A DNA stretch of 64,000 bases from Chersky-840 sp035604715 (lineage in GTDB: Bacteria > Actinomycetota > Acidimicrobiia > Acidimicrobiales > UBA8190), in contig CAVSWP010000008.1 in assembly GCA_963731665.1 (NCBI GenBank), positions 1,044,941 through 1,108,940 on the forward strand, read 5' to 3'. Position numbers and translations under genes: made by a program. This document shows positions 45,646-54,229 of the stretch, piece after piece. Each line of letters begins with the position of its first letter. Position 1 is the stretch's first letter. The notes under the pieces are model-generated. The model was not told the origin of the DNA. It made no database searches and saw only the letters and a program-made list of their open reading frames with translations.

Positions 45646-46713
45646 TCAGCTATTGACCTTGCGTCTCCATAGATTTTGCCAGCCAAGATCAGCGAAACAA
45701 GGACCGTCTGCTGCTTCAGAGAACTTTATGTCGTTATCTTTCCCATTCCATTCCATAACCGCGACATTGTCATGCTGGTCTACAACAACGTCCCATCCAA
45801 TGGTGCGCGAGAACGGCAACTTCTCTTGAAGTGACAAACACACCTCGACACATGCCCGAAAGTTTGGAATTATCTGGTCCGAAAACAACTCGTTCGAATC
45901 TGGATGGCGATCGACAGGAACCCAATCGGGCAAATATCCAGTCTCGTGTAGGCGACCATCATCAATGTTCACCACCACCTTGATAGCGGTCCCCGACTTC
46001 ACATGCGTGTCAGCACTTCGGGGCAGTCGCAAGTACGCAGCGCGACACGAAACATTGAAGTCATCGTCCACAACGGTAGTTAGTCTGAGCGTCGACACTG
46101 ACTGAGTACCAAATGCGTCAAAAAAGGGGTGCTGGACTATGTAGCTCTGAAAGACGCCATTGCTGAACGTTGTTGCCTCGTCTGGAAAGTTCTTGATGTC
46201 ATAGACAGACACGCTCTTGCCCTGAAGTCCGCCGTCTCGCTTGAATACAACTTTCTCGCTCATTCCGAACAGGTACTTCTTCAGGTCGCTGGGTTTAACC
46301 CTGTCCATTGATGTAGTACAGAGGAGCCCGTTGACGGAATATGCCACGTCGGGAAGCAGATCCGTCTGAAGTACACGACTCGTTATCGCTTTGCAATCTG
46401 ATATGCCGCCATAAGTACCCTTCAGCCTCGGCACGACCACTGCTCCGTAATAGTTGTCGGGAATCCAGCCCTCTTTGAACGTTCCCGAAAGCACCGTGTA
46501 TGCCTTTAGCCACGGCGAATATTTCTCGGAACCAAAGACATCCTTCGCGTATTCATCACACTGCTTGAAAAGCACTGCGTCCCTCCGCCCTCCCCCTCGG
46601 GAGGTCATGCTTTCTATCAACTGGAATGCCTCGCGCTTGTCTGCCGCGTGATACGCATAGCTTCGTGCGGCTGACCCCGCGACTTGCTTCAGCCTTCTCG
46701 CTTCAGAGCCCAT
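45646..46713 (-). CDS. ATP-grasp protein, sugar-transfer-associated type
   Basis: 355 residues from the ATG at 46713 (MGSEARRLKQ). It shows an N-terminal helical part, a central region with VVFKRDGGLQGKSVSVYDI (ATP-grasp glycine loop and Lys) and a C-terminal IGWDVVVDQHDNVAVMEWNGKDNDIKF holding the metal-binding Glu and Asn. This matches the sugar-transfer-associated ATP-grasp domain found in polysaccharide loci. Base composition is visibly more AT-rich than its neighbours, suggesting transfer from another source. No polysaccharide genes are adjacent. Confidence 0.75.
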   Translation of the reverse strand: MGSEARRLKQVAGSAARSYAYHAADKREAFQLIESMTSRGGGRRDAVLFKQCDEYAKDVFGSEKYSPWLKAYTVLSGTFKEGWIPDNYYGAVVVPRLKGTYGGISDCKAITSRVLQTDLLPDVAYSVNGLLCTTSMDRVKPSDLKKYLFGMSEKVVFKRDGGLQGKSVSVYDIKNFPDEATTFSNGVFQSYIVQHPFFDAFGTQSVSTLRLTTVVDDDFNVSCRAAYLRLPRSADTHVKSGTAIKVVVNIDDGRLHETGYLPDWVPVDRHPDSNELFSDQIIPNFRACVEVCLSLQEKLPFSRTIGWDVVVDQHDNVAVMEWNGKDNDIKFSEAADGPCFADLGWQNLWRRKVNS

Positions 46714-46721
46714 TTCCACGA

Positions 46722-47000
46722 TCAATCAGCCAGCCTATGACGCCCGTAGACGGCGGTATCGGACTGGACCACGCAAGCATTACGTCGTCCGTAAATAAGC
46801 ACGCTCACCCTCTGCTTGCCGGAGTGCCGTCCGGTCGTGAACATAACCAAGGAGGGTGCGCCCACCAGACCGTGCCCGAGGCGTCCATCGGTCGTCTGGT
46901 AAAGCCAACGATGGAACCGTAAGAAGGCCTCAGGTGTCGGTCTACCTTTCGTTTGCCCATTGATCCACCCCCGCGATCTTGGGAACCTCAGGTACTGCAT
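46722..47000 (-). pseudogene. Truncated F420-dependent (Ddn-like) reductase
   Basis: 92 residues. PEAFLRFHRWLYQTTDGRLGHGLVGAPSLVMFTTGRHSGKQRVSVLIYGRRN matches the N-terminal half of Ddn proteins, including the TGRxSGxxR site. After that the sequence is unrelated (QSDTAVYGRHRLAD) and stops where the AT-rich ATP-grasp gene begins. The C-terminal half with the NWxxN region is missing. Confidence 0.7.
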
Positions 47001-47149
47001 GACTCTCGGACACTGCGGGCCTCCGGTGACTGCTTCGACGAACTCTAGCCAAGACTTCTGGCGGTCCGAGTGCGGATCCCGGGTTGCGAGTTTCGCACCA
47101 ACTGCCCGGTTCTGAGCGCCTAGGCAGCGCCAGGTCCCGACCGACGGGC

Positions 47150-47360
47150 CGAGCGGGATCACCCGGTGCAGGATGGGCGACCACCCGTCTGCCAGAGCGG
47201 AGTCAGTCCGAAGATGACGGACTCGCCTCCGACCTGACCCACGCGATATCGCTCAGCCACGCGAATAATGCGCAGATTGCTATCCGACCCGGTTACCCGT
47301 ATCCGGTACAACCCAGAGGATGCAGAGGAAGATGCGAGGGACGCTTACCCCCGAATACCG
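47150..47360. repeat. Dispersed repeat, near-full copy 1
   Basis: About 210 bp, roughly 90% identical by eye to 53070-53283. Shared blocks include GGTGCAGGATGGGCGACCAC, GCGGAGTCAGTCCGAAGATG, GACCTGACCCACGCGATATC and GACCCGGTTACCCGTATCCG. No consistent coding frame between copies. Confidence 0.85.
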
Positions 47361-47511
47361 TACGCGCTAGTCGCGGGCGGCCAAGGCAAACCGCCGGGAC
47401 CCTCGCACACGGCACCGTGCGGTGGCCGGTAACGAGAATCGATCGAAGCGAAGGGGTCTCTTTCGCCTAGCGAAACCCGGGAGCAGGAGGTTGCAACACC
47501 CACGAGCGCGA

Positions 47512-47835
47512 TTACCAGCGGGCGTCGAGCCCTGTAACGGTTGACAAATACGCACGCTCCGCATCGGTCAAGTCGACAAACTGGGTCCCCACTCTCAGCC
47601 GGTCCTGTTTGGGTCGGGTATGTCGGATCTCTGCTTGCAGGTGGACTGTCACAAAGATTCGGTGTCCTTCTGCGGCTGCCGCAGGTGCATCTACAAGTTC
47701 GAATCCCGCTCCGGCCGTCGAGACGTCGATCACGCGGCAGTCATGTCAGGACTCCTCAGGATCACCTTCGACCAAGTACGTGCCAGGCCAGTCAACAAAC
47801 TGACGGGGCAGGAAGCGCTTGAGTTCGTGGGCCAT
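47512..47835 (-). pseudogene. PilZ-domain protein with internal stop
   Basis: The frame from ATG 47835 (MAHELKRFLPRQFVDWPGTYLVEGDPEES), preceded by GGGAGAGG, meets a TGA at 47746-47748 and then continues in the same frame as CRVIDVSTAGAGFELVDAP to RVGTQFVDLTDAERAYLSTV. Together the 107 residues form one PilZ-like domain (c-di-GMP binding fold) whose D-S-x2-G-A-G motif lies after the stop. TGA probably replaces a Trp TGG codon. The C-terminal part alone could only be translated by internal initiation. Confidence 0.65.
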
Positions 47836-47946
47836 GCGCCTCTCCCTTCACGTGCCGAACCGTTGCGGTTAGGTCGCCCGTTCAGACACTATCCCGGGCT
47901 TCTTGTCCCAATTGCCATGTACGACCCAGTCCTATCGACGACACGC

Positions 47947-48345
47947 TCAACCGTGGTCGCCGGAGAGCAGACAAAGAGGACAGGGGGTACCGAGGTGACT
48001 GCATGACCGAACATCGGCGTGCTTGGCAAGCCACGCACCTCGCGACGATCCTGTGTTGCAGCCCGGTACCGAGCACTCGAGGCTGAGGTCGACGTGCACG
48101 ATGGCATTGCCCGGGCACATAGAGTCGGCGTCTGTCATCCCGAGATCGGAAGGCAATACGCCTTCGAGTTCACTGACTCCGGCCGGGTGACACACCTCGC
48201 ATCGGGGTCCCAGGGCGGCCCGGCAGCTGACTACATAGCGGTGCCGAAGTACCGCTTCTGTCAGGGTGTCGTGCTCCAGACATCCCGGTACACCGCAGGA
48301 CCCGGTCCCGTCGACGTGGATAAGCAGTGGTTGGGTACAAGTCAT
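47947..48345 (-). CDS. Cysteine-rich protein with two zinc-finger-like modules
   Basis: 132 residues built from two copies of one module. Copy 1 ligand positions are H10, C17, C22, H35, C41, C49, C52; copy 2 positions are H84, C91, C96, H109, C115, C122, C125. Spacing is the same except for one residue, and both share HVD, CxVPGC and SC-x6/7-C-x2-C. This regularity strongly suggests real coding sequence and metal binding. No known family recognised. It is divergent from a TetR gene across an 18-bp palindrome, so probably regulated by it. Whether it binds DNA, RNA or protein is unknown. Confidence 0.65.
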   Translation of the reverse strand: MTCTQPLLIHVDGTGSCGVPGCLEHDTLTEAVLRHRYVVSCRAALGPRCEVCHPAGVSELEGVLPSDLGMTDADSMCPGNAIVHVDLSLECSVPGCNTGSSRGAWLAKHADVRSCSHLGTPCPLCLLSGDHG

Positions 48346-48407
48346 TCGAATCGGTGTTCCTGCCCGGGTGGGCCCTTAGGGATGTTTGACCCTGTATAGT
48401 GTCCTTA

Positions 48408-48425
48408 TGACACTCTAGAGTGTCA
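48408..48425. promoter_or_regulatory. Perfect 18-bp palindrome, candidate TetR operator
   Basis: TGACACTCTAGAGTGTCA is fully self-complementary. It lies 63 bp before the Cys-rich gene start (48345) and 60 bp before the TetR start (48485), almost centred. A half-site-like TAGTGTC is at 48398-48404. Symmetry, length and position fit a TetR dimer site. Confidence 0.75.
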
Positions 48426-48484
48426 CATAGGCGTGATAGGATGTCAAGGACGCCTCGAACCAAGCGGCCGGGGGTGGCACGGCA

Positions 48485-49126
48485 GTGACAGCGAAGAACG
48501 CAAACGGTGATCGGCCCGCCGACAGTCGGCCCACACTCGGGGAAGAGACCCGGGCCGTGGTCCAGGCACGCATCGCCCAAGGTGCGGCTGTTGCCCTGGC
48601 CGCCAGCGGTTTCGACGCCACCGCTGACGACATCGCCACCGCCGCTGGTGTGAGTCGACGGACTGTGTTCCGTCACTTCGCCACGCACGATGAGGTACTG
48701 GCTGCCGGGCTAACCGAGATACTCGCCGGGTACGACCGCTCGATGCCAGGGCCGCCCGACCCCGGAGTGGACCTCCAGATGTGGTTGAAAGAGACGGCCG
48801 TGACCTTGCACGAGCTGAACGCTCGTCTCATGGGCATGGTGTTCTGGGACATCAACGTCGAACGCCCAGGGATCTCGCCCGCGGACCGGCACCGTCGGCG
48901 GATCGGATACGCGTCGCAAATCGCCCGCTACGCCTGGCGGGCCGCCGAGGGGAACGGAAACCCACCGTCGTGGGTGGTTGACGCCTTTGCTCTTCAGTTA
49001 TCGGGCTTCGCCACGAACTGCCTGGCAGGGTACAACGCGGAGAAGGCTGGTCGGGTGAGTGCGCGAATCCTGAGTGCCGTCTTGGCTACCGCTGTGGCTG
49101 AGGACCAGGGTCGCGTTCGGGACTGA
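48485..49126 (+). CDS. TetR/AcrR-family transcriptional regulator
   Basis: 213 residues from a GTG. The N-terminal HTH domain reads ARIAQGAAVALAASGFDATADDIATAAGVSRRTVFRHFATHDEVL, fitting TetR, with Phe-Arg-His-Phe at the end of the recognition helix. The C-terminal ligand domain is helical, with no specific signature. Divergent from the Cys-rich gene; the palindrome between them is the probable autoregulatory and target site. Confidence 0.9.
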   Translation: MTAKNANGDRPADSRPTLGEETRAVVQARIAQGAAVALAASGFDATADDIATAAGVSRRTVFRHFATHDEVLAAGLTEILAGYDRSMPGPPDPGVDLQMWLKETAVTLHELNARLMGMVFWDINVERPGISPADRHRRRIGYASQIARYAWRAAEGNGNPPSWVVDAFALQLSGFATNCLAGYNAEKAGRVSARILSAVLATAVAEDQGRVRD

Positions 49127-49461
49127 TCTTCCGCCGTCGTTCAAATCGTGACAAATCCGAAGGCCATCTTGAATCCAGCAAACCACCCGTAACTGCTGAT
49201 CCGTTCACCTCGGGCCAAGGCCCGATCGGACCCGGACCTGCGGGCATTACCTCGTGTCGCGATACTGCGCGCGTCTCAGAGCTGGGGTTACCGGGATCGG
49301 CACGTTGCCCCCGGGTCAAATGGATACACCCGCGCCCGGGACCACGAATAGGGGGCAGGCTCCGAACCTCGCCATCCACGAAATCGGACCAGCCACACGG
49401 GCTGGTTCTTCGGCGTGCGAGTAGCATTCAGCCCATCGGTCGGGGTCGGAGGGTGGATCAC
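49127..49461. other. Intergenic region without supported gene
   Basis: About 335 bp downstream of the TetR gene, with no supported frame or repeat. Confidence 0.35.
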
Positions 49462-49929
49462 ATGGGGACGGACCTGTTCGGTGGCTGGCTAAACGCATGG
49501 AATAACCATGACGCGGCCGCTTTGGCGGCGCTCATGACCGAGGACGGAATCTACGAGATCAAACCGACCGGCCGCATCCTCACCAAAGGGACAATCGAGA
49601 GGACGTTTGCCGACCGACATCAATTGTCCTCTGACCTTTCCTTCGATTACCTGTCGACTCAACAGAATGGCAACTGGTACGCAGCCGAATGGCGGGCCGT
49701 CGGAACGAACGACGGTCCGTTGGATGCGTTCGACCTGCCACCAACCGGGCGTTCGTTCACGATTGAGGGAGCATCAATCGGATTGAGCGAGGGAAACAAG
49801 ATCAAGCGGCACACGGAGTACTGGGACCTCAACTCCTTCCTTGCTCAGTTTGGTATTCCCCCGCCGCCCAACGTGGATTGGGGGTTATCTCGGTTGCCTT
49901 ACGCAGACGGCCAGGTCGAAGGCGAGTAG
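49462..49929 (+). CDS. SnoaL-like (NTF2-fold) protein
   Basis: 155 residues from ATG 49462, about 9 nt after CGGAGGG; a GTG at 49453 is an alternative. The pattern LFGGWLNAWNNHDAAALAALMTEDGIYE and the later SIGLSEGNKIKRHTEYWDLNSFLAQFG match SnoaL-like ester cyclases. The fold binds small hydrophobic ligands; some members are polyketide cyclases. No biosynthetic cluster is nearby, so function is open. Confidence 0.8.
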   Translation: MGTDLFGGWLNAWNNHDAAALAALMTEDGIYEIKPTGRILTKGTIERTFADRHQLSSDLSFDYLSTQQNGNWYAAEWRAVGTNDGPLDAFDLPPTGRSFTIEGASIGLSEGNKIKRHTEYWDLNSFLAQFGIPPPPNVDWGLSRLPYADGQVEGE

Positions 49930-50043
49930 TCCTGCGCCGATACCAAGCTCCTGGGCACTGACGCCCGATAGTGGTCGATATCACCGAGGATGGGTCGGCT
50001 CCGCCGAAGTGGAGACCTAACATCACGGCCGCTCGCCACCGCC

Positions 50044-50529
50044 TCAGTTTCGGAGCTGAACGACCACCTTCACCAGTTGCAAGGCCGGTTCTCCTTGACC
50101 CCACAACTCGGGGAACTCCTGAAGGGGACGGAATCCACAGCCAAAGTAGAATGCTCTTGTCTTCTGGTATCCCTCATCAGGGTGGGCGGCACTGAGCGTT
50201 TTCACTTGGAGGAACTCGACACCTGTACGAGCCAGGGAGTCCTCGGCGTGCTCGATCATTTTGCGACCGATCCCCTGACGGTGGTGCTCAGGCACAACGG
50301 CCATGACGTAGATCTCCGAGGAGTACGGGTTGTGAGTTAGTACCGTAAGTATCCCTACGTCCTCGCCATCCAAGGAAGCGACGGTCGTTGGTGTTCGGTC
50401 GGCAACCGCCACATAGTTTTCGACGGACTCCCGGATCCCGAACCAGGTTGGAAGAGTGCCAAGGATCCGTCGGCACACTTGGCCGGAGCCGCTCGGTTGG
50501 TCTCGGAGTCTCACGGGAGCCACGGCCAT
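50044..50529 (-). CDS. GNAT-family N-acetyltransferase
   Basis: 161 residues. The acetyl-CoA-binding motif A is YVMAVVPEHHRQGIGRKMIEHAEDSL (V-x3-RGxGIGxxL variant with HRQGIG), followed by FLQVKTLSAAHPDEGYQKTRAFYFGCGFRPLQEF, the usual motif-B helix and strand. Cytoplasmic acetyltransferase of unknown substrate. Single gene. Confidence 0.85.
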   Translation of the reverse strand: MAVAPVRLRDQPSGSGQVCRRILGTLPTWFGIRESVENYVAVADRTPTTVASLDGEDVGILTVLTHNPYSSEIYVMAVVPEHHRQGIGRKMIEHAEDSLARTGVEFLQVKTLSAAHPDEGYQKTRAFYFGCGFRPLQEFPELWGQGEPALQLVKVVVQLRN

Positions 50530-50847
50530 CCCTCCAGCATCGCCTCTGAAAGTCTTGTGAGCCAGCTTGTATCACCCGCTGCCGGGTGGCCTCCCTGGGC
50601 AGGAACAGCAGTGACATAGCCCTGGTCCCCGGAAGGGCAGCACCTACTGGACCGCACGCAAACGTTCTTCGACGGTGATCCCGCTCGGGTCACCCCTCAG
50701 GAGCGGCAGTCGATTCAGTCATGGTGGGCTCGTCCGCATGGACCCCCAGGGGGCGCAGAACCCCGAATACCGTACGCCCTAGTCCCATTTGCTGGGGCCA
50801 ACCGCCGGACAGTTGGGGACCGGCATCCCTATGCCGGATGGTCGGTG
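50530..50847. other. Intergenic region with fragment of the dispersed repeat
   Basis: No supported gene. At 50762-50786 the string CCCCGAATACCGTACGC.CTAGTC matches the right end of the repeat at 47344-47369. Confidence 0.5.
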
Positions 50848-52815
50848 TCAGCGTCTGCGGTGCTGGTTGCGTCTGAGGTTCGAGGCGTGCACTGCGATCT
50901 GTGCCCCAGAGACGGTGACCGAAGGCCCTGAGACTACCCCGGCCAAGCTCGAGACCGCGACGACCCCACCCTTGGCCCCGGCGGGCACGGTGACGCTCAC
51001 CTTGGTCGGTGCGGTCGAGTTGATGTGGGCCGGGACCCCACCGATGGTGACCCCGGTGATTTCGGAGAGGTTCGTCCCCTTGATGGTGAGCTTCTTGCCC
51101 GCCTTGGCCGAGGCTGGGCTGACACCGCTCACCGACGGCGTCTCACCGCCGATGTGGAACCGGGGGTCCCCCAGGGGCAGCTCCAGCTTGGCGACGACGC
51201 TGCCAGCCACTTCGGAGATCGATTTGTAACACGGAGGGACAAAGTGCGACCCGTGGCATTTGGCCAGGAAGACGGGAGTTTGGTCCGAGTCCCCGACCGA
51301 CTGGTAACAGATCACGACCCCCTTCTTCGAGGGCAGGCCCTTCACGGTGTCGGTGAGCGTCACACTCGTACCGGCCAAACCGGAGTCCGTCAAGGTTGCC
51401 ACCGGGGCCTGGTAGCTGAAGTTCGCACACGACAGCACCGCCGGGACCACCACCAGCTTGATGCTGGCGCTGGCCTCTAGGGCCTTGGTGCCGCTCACCG
51501 CCACGGTCTGCGAGGGGGCGCTGAGCATGGCCGAGCAGCCCGTGGACCCCGGCGCGCACGGAGCCAAGACGCTGTCGCTTTGATAGGCCCCCATGTCACA
51601 GGGGACGTTTCTCACGTATCCCCGCTGGTCGGTGGAGGGGCACAGCGAGGGATCGCTCACGGCCCGAATGGCGGGGCTGCCTGCCTCGAGGGCGATGGTC
51701 TGGGTGGGGCCGCCGTTGTTCTGTAGGCCCGTGGGATCGAGAAGGGCGGGTGTGTTTGAAACGTCGCCGGTGCCGGTCAAGCCGCACGAGCCGTCATCGT
51801 CGAGGTTGTAGCCGAGGTCGTTGAAGGTGCCACCTCCCAGCGAACAATCGCCACCCGCGGTGCTGTTGGCCACGATGGTGGCGCCCAGGTTCACCGTGGC
51901 GCCGTTGAAGTTGCCGATACCGCCGCCGCAGCATCCCGCGCTGTTGCCCGACAGGGTGCTGTCGGTCACGGTCAGCACGGCGCCGAAGTTGTTCTCGATG
52001 GCACCGCCGAAGTAGCCGCTGTTGTCCGACAGGGTGCTGTCGGACAGGGTTAGATTGCCGCTGTAGTCGTTGTTGATCGCGAGGCCGCTGTTGTCGGTGA
52101 AGGTGCTGCCGGTCACGTGCAATGTGGCAAGATTGTCGATCGCTCCGCCGGAGGAGCTGCTGTTGTCCGAGAAGGTGCTGTCGGTCACGGTCATCGTCCC
52201 GCCGTTGTTGGTGATCGCACCGCCGTAGTAGTGGGTGTCATTCGTGAATGTGCTGCCGGTCACGGTCACCGTGTCGTCGAAGTTGTAGATCCCGCCGCCC
52301 ACTCCCCCCCCGGAGTTGCCGTTGTCCGACACGATGCTGTCGTTTACGGTCACGGGACCGGCGCCGCCGGTGATGTCGATCCCGTCGCCATAGCCGCCGG
52401 CGCTGAGCCCGTTCGTGATCGTGAGATCATCGATGGTCACCGTGCCGCCGTTGATGGTGAACACCGATCCGGCCTGGTTGCCGTTCAGGGTCGTGGTCGA
52501 GGCCCCGGCTCCGGCGATGGTGAGCGAGTTGAACGACGCGCCGCTGATGGTGTCGTTCTCGGTGTAGGTCCCAGCGGCCACGTTGATGGTCACGTCGTCC
52601 CCGCTGTAGGAGACACCTTCCGCCGTGGTGATGGCGGTCTGGATCGAACCGCAGGCATTTAGTTGGGAGGTGCAGTCGCCCGATCCACCAGACGCGACGT
52701 AGAGCGACACCGCTGGTTGGGCCGAAGCAGGCGCCGTCCCCGCGATCACCGCCACGAGGGACACGCCCCCGACCAGCAGCGACCCGGCCAGTGCAGCTCG
52801 CAGATACCCTCTCAT
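50848..52815 (-). CDS. Secreted beta-helix surface protein with IPT/TIG domain
   Basis: 655 residues from ATG 52815, preceded by GAGGG. The Sec signal peptide is MRGYLRAALAGSLLVGGVSLVAVIAGTAPASAQ. A right-handed beta-helix domain follows, with repeated short units (VTGSTFTNDTHYYGGAITNN, LTVTDSTLSGNSAGCCGGGI) and a choice-of-anchor-Q-like end (RGYVRNVPCDMGAYQSD). The C terminus has an Ig-like part and an IPT/TIG domain (VSGVSPASAKAGKKLTIKGTNLSEITGVTIGG). It is probably exported and binds or degrades polysaccharide, or acts in adhesion. The repeats may recombine. Confidence 0.85.
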   Translation of the reverse strand: MRGYLRAALAGSLLVGGVSLVAVIAGTAPASAQPAVSLYVASGGSGDCTSQLNACGSIQTAITTAEGVSYSGDDVTINVAAGTYTENDTISGASFNSLTIAGAGASTTTLNGNQAGSVFTINGGTVTIDDLTITNGLSAGGYGDGIDITGGAGPVTVNDSIVSDNGNSGGGVGGGIYNFDDTVTVTGSTFTNDTHYYGGAITNNGGTMTVTDSTFSDNSSSSGGAIDNLATLHVTGSTFTDNSGLAINNDYSGNLTLSDSTLSDNSGYFGGAIENNFGAVLTVTDSTLSGNSAGCCGGGIGNFNGATVNLGATIVANSTAGGDCSLGGGTFNDLGYNLDDDGSCGLTGTGDVSNTPALLDPTGLQNNGGPTQTIALEAGSPAIRAVSDPSLCPSTDQRGYVRNVPCDMGAYQSDSVLAPCAPGSTGCSAMLSAPSQTVAVSGTKALEASASIKLVVVPAVLSCANFSYQAPVATLTDSGLAGTSVTLTDTVKGLPSKKGVVICYQSVGDSDQTPVFLAKCHGSHFVPPCYKSISEVAGSVVAKLELPLGDPRFHIGGETPSVSGVSPASAKAGKKLTIKGTNLSEITGVTIGGVPAHINSTAPTKVSVTVPAGAKGGVVAVSSLAGVVSGPSVTVSGAQIAVHASNLRRNQHRRR

Positions 52816-53069
52816 CGGTTCCCTCTCAGTCACGACAGACGACGAGTTGTCATCCGCTGGGCCGGGGCGGTCGGCGCCACACGGCAAGAATCGTCCCGCC
52901 AATGGAGCCGCCCGCCACGGCTTGACCTGGGACTTTAGAAGAGTTGCCTGCACGGTGCATCATCCATTTTGACGGCGGAGGGGACCGATCCAGCATTTTT
53001 CGTGACGTTCGAGTCACGGTGGGGGTTATTCAGGCTCCACTGCACCGGGTGACCACCGTGACGCCGACC

Positions 53070-53283
53070 GGGATCACCCTTGGTGCAGGATGGGCGACCA
53101 CCCGTCTGCCAGAGCGGAGTCAGTCCGAAGATGACGGATCGCCTTCGACCTGACCCACGCGATATCGCTCAGCCACGCGAATACTGCGAGGTTGCTATCC
53201 GACCCGGTTACCCGTATCCGGTACAACCCAGAGAACGCAGAGGAAGATGCGAGGGGCGCATACCCCCGAGTACCGGATGCCCC
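53070..53283. repeat. Dispersed repeat, near-full copy 2
   Basis: Partner of 47150-47360 in the same orientation, with differences scattered along its length. Ends near ...GCGCATACCCCCGAGTACCGGATG. Lies between the surface protein and the broken lipoprotein genes. Confidence 0.85.
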
Positions 53284-53370
53284 AAACCACGGTCGGCTTC
53301 TGGTCAAGACCCACTCGGGACGGCTGTGGCCTCAGCACCTCCATGATGGCCCCTCCTACCATGGAGGCCG

Positions 53371-53869
53371 ATGCCACGAGGCCAGATTCCGCGGAGGATG
53401 TTGGCCCCCCTTGTCCCCGTCGTACTCTTCGCAGGGGCGTGCGGAAGCAGTGCCTCACCTCCGACAGCAGCTTCTAGCTCACCGCGCCCGACCCCGAGCG
53501 CGGGGCTACCCACCGGTGCCCGCAGGCGGAATTGACTGCGGCATGTACGACGCACTGAGTGGCTGGCCGACAACGATCCCGCCGGGACCCACGACATACT
53601 CCTGCCTGACCGCCGCGCTCGTCTCAGGCCAACCTGCCCGGCTCGTGTTGATTAGTCCCAGCAACGTTGACAGCGGCCGCTACACGAGCGACGGCTACCC
53701 GATCCCGGCAGGCATCGTCACCACGTATCGGGTGCTAGGACCAAATCGGCTTCAGGTCACGACTGACCGCCACGAAGCAGGCGGTCCAGTCACCGTCCAA
53801 AACTGCACTGGCCTTTCTCAGCGCTCACCGGAATCGCCGCCGGCCCCAAGTGGCTGCAAACCCGGATAG
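53371..53869 (+). pseudogene. Lipoprotein gene with frameshift
   Basis: The frame from ATG 53371 gives a lipoprotein signal (APLVPVVLFAGAC with a lipobox Cys) and a Ser/Pro linker, then stops at 53526. A neighbouring frame, overlapping from about 53510, gives a plausible extracytoplasmic domain: PAGGIDCGMYDALSGWPTT to QNCTGLS, with paired Cys residues. One base change near 53515 would join them. Either a recent frameshift or a sequence error. Confidence 0.6.
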
Positions 53870-54229
53870 CAGCAGAAGGGCACCGGGATCGCTCCGAGGC
53901 GTCACTTGCGAGTGGGTCCCGCTCCCCGACCTGGCGACTGAAGCGGCACGTCCCGCTCGGGCCAGATGGATACGACGATGAATGCGTACGGGAGCCCGCA
54001 CCGAGTACCGGTCGCCCTACTGCCGCCACCCGTCCGACGTCCGACCCATCGGGAACGAAGCCTGTTTGCGTCAAGTCCCTGGGTCTTGGGCGCGGCCGAG
54101 CACGGACCGGCCGAAAGGCATAGCGTTGTCCTGGGCCCGGGAGTGACCTCACCGAAGTGCCGGTTTCAGGGTGTGAGCCGGCCACGCTGGTCTTAGGAGT
54201 CGTCCCTGGTTGTCCTCCCGAGCCCGCTA
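53870..54229. other. Intergenic region with partial repeat copy
   Basis: No supported gene. CGGGAGCCCGCACCGAGTAC followed by GGTCGCCCTACTGCC at 53990-54025 matches the minus strand of 41885-41935. Confidence 0.5.

Noticed and set aside
47746..47748. TGA in the PilZ gene as selenocysteine
   Set aside because: No selenocysteine insertion structure or selenoprotein family link; a Trp to stop change is simpler.
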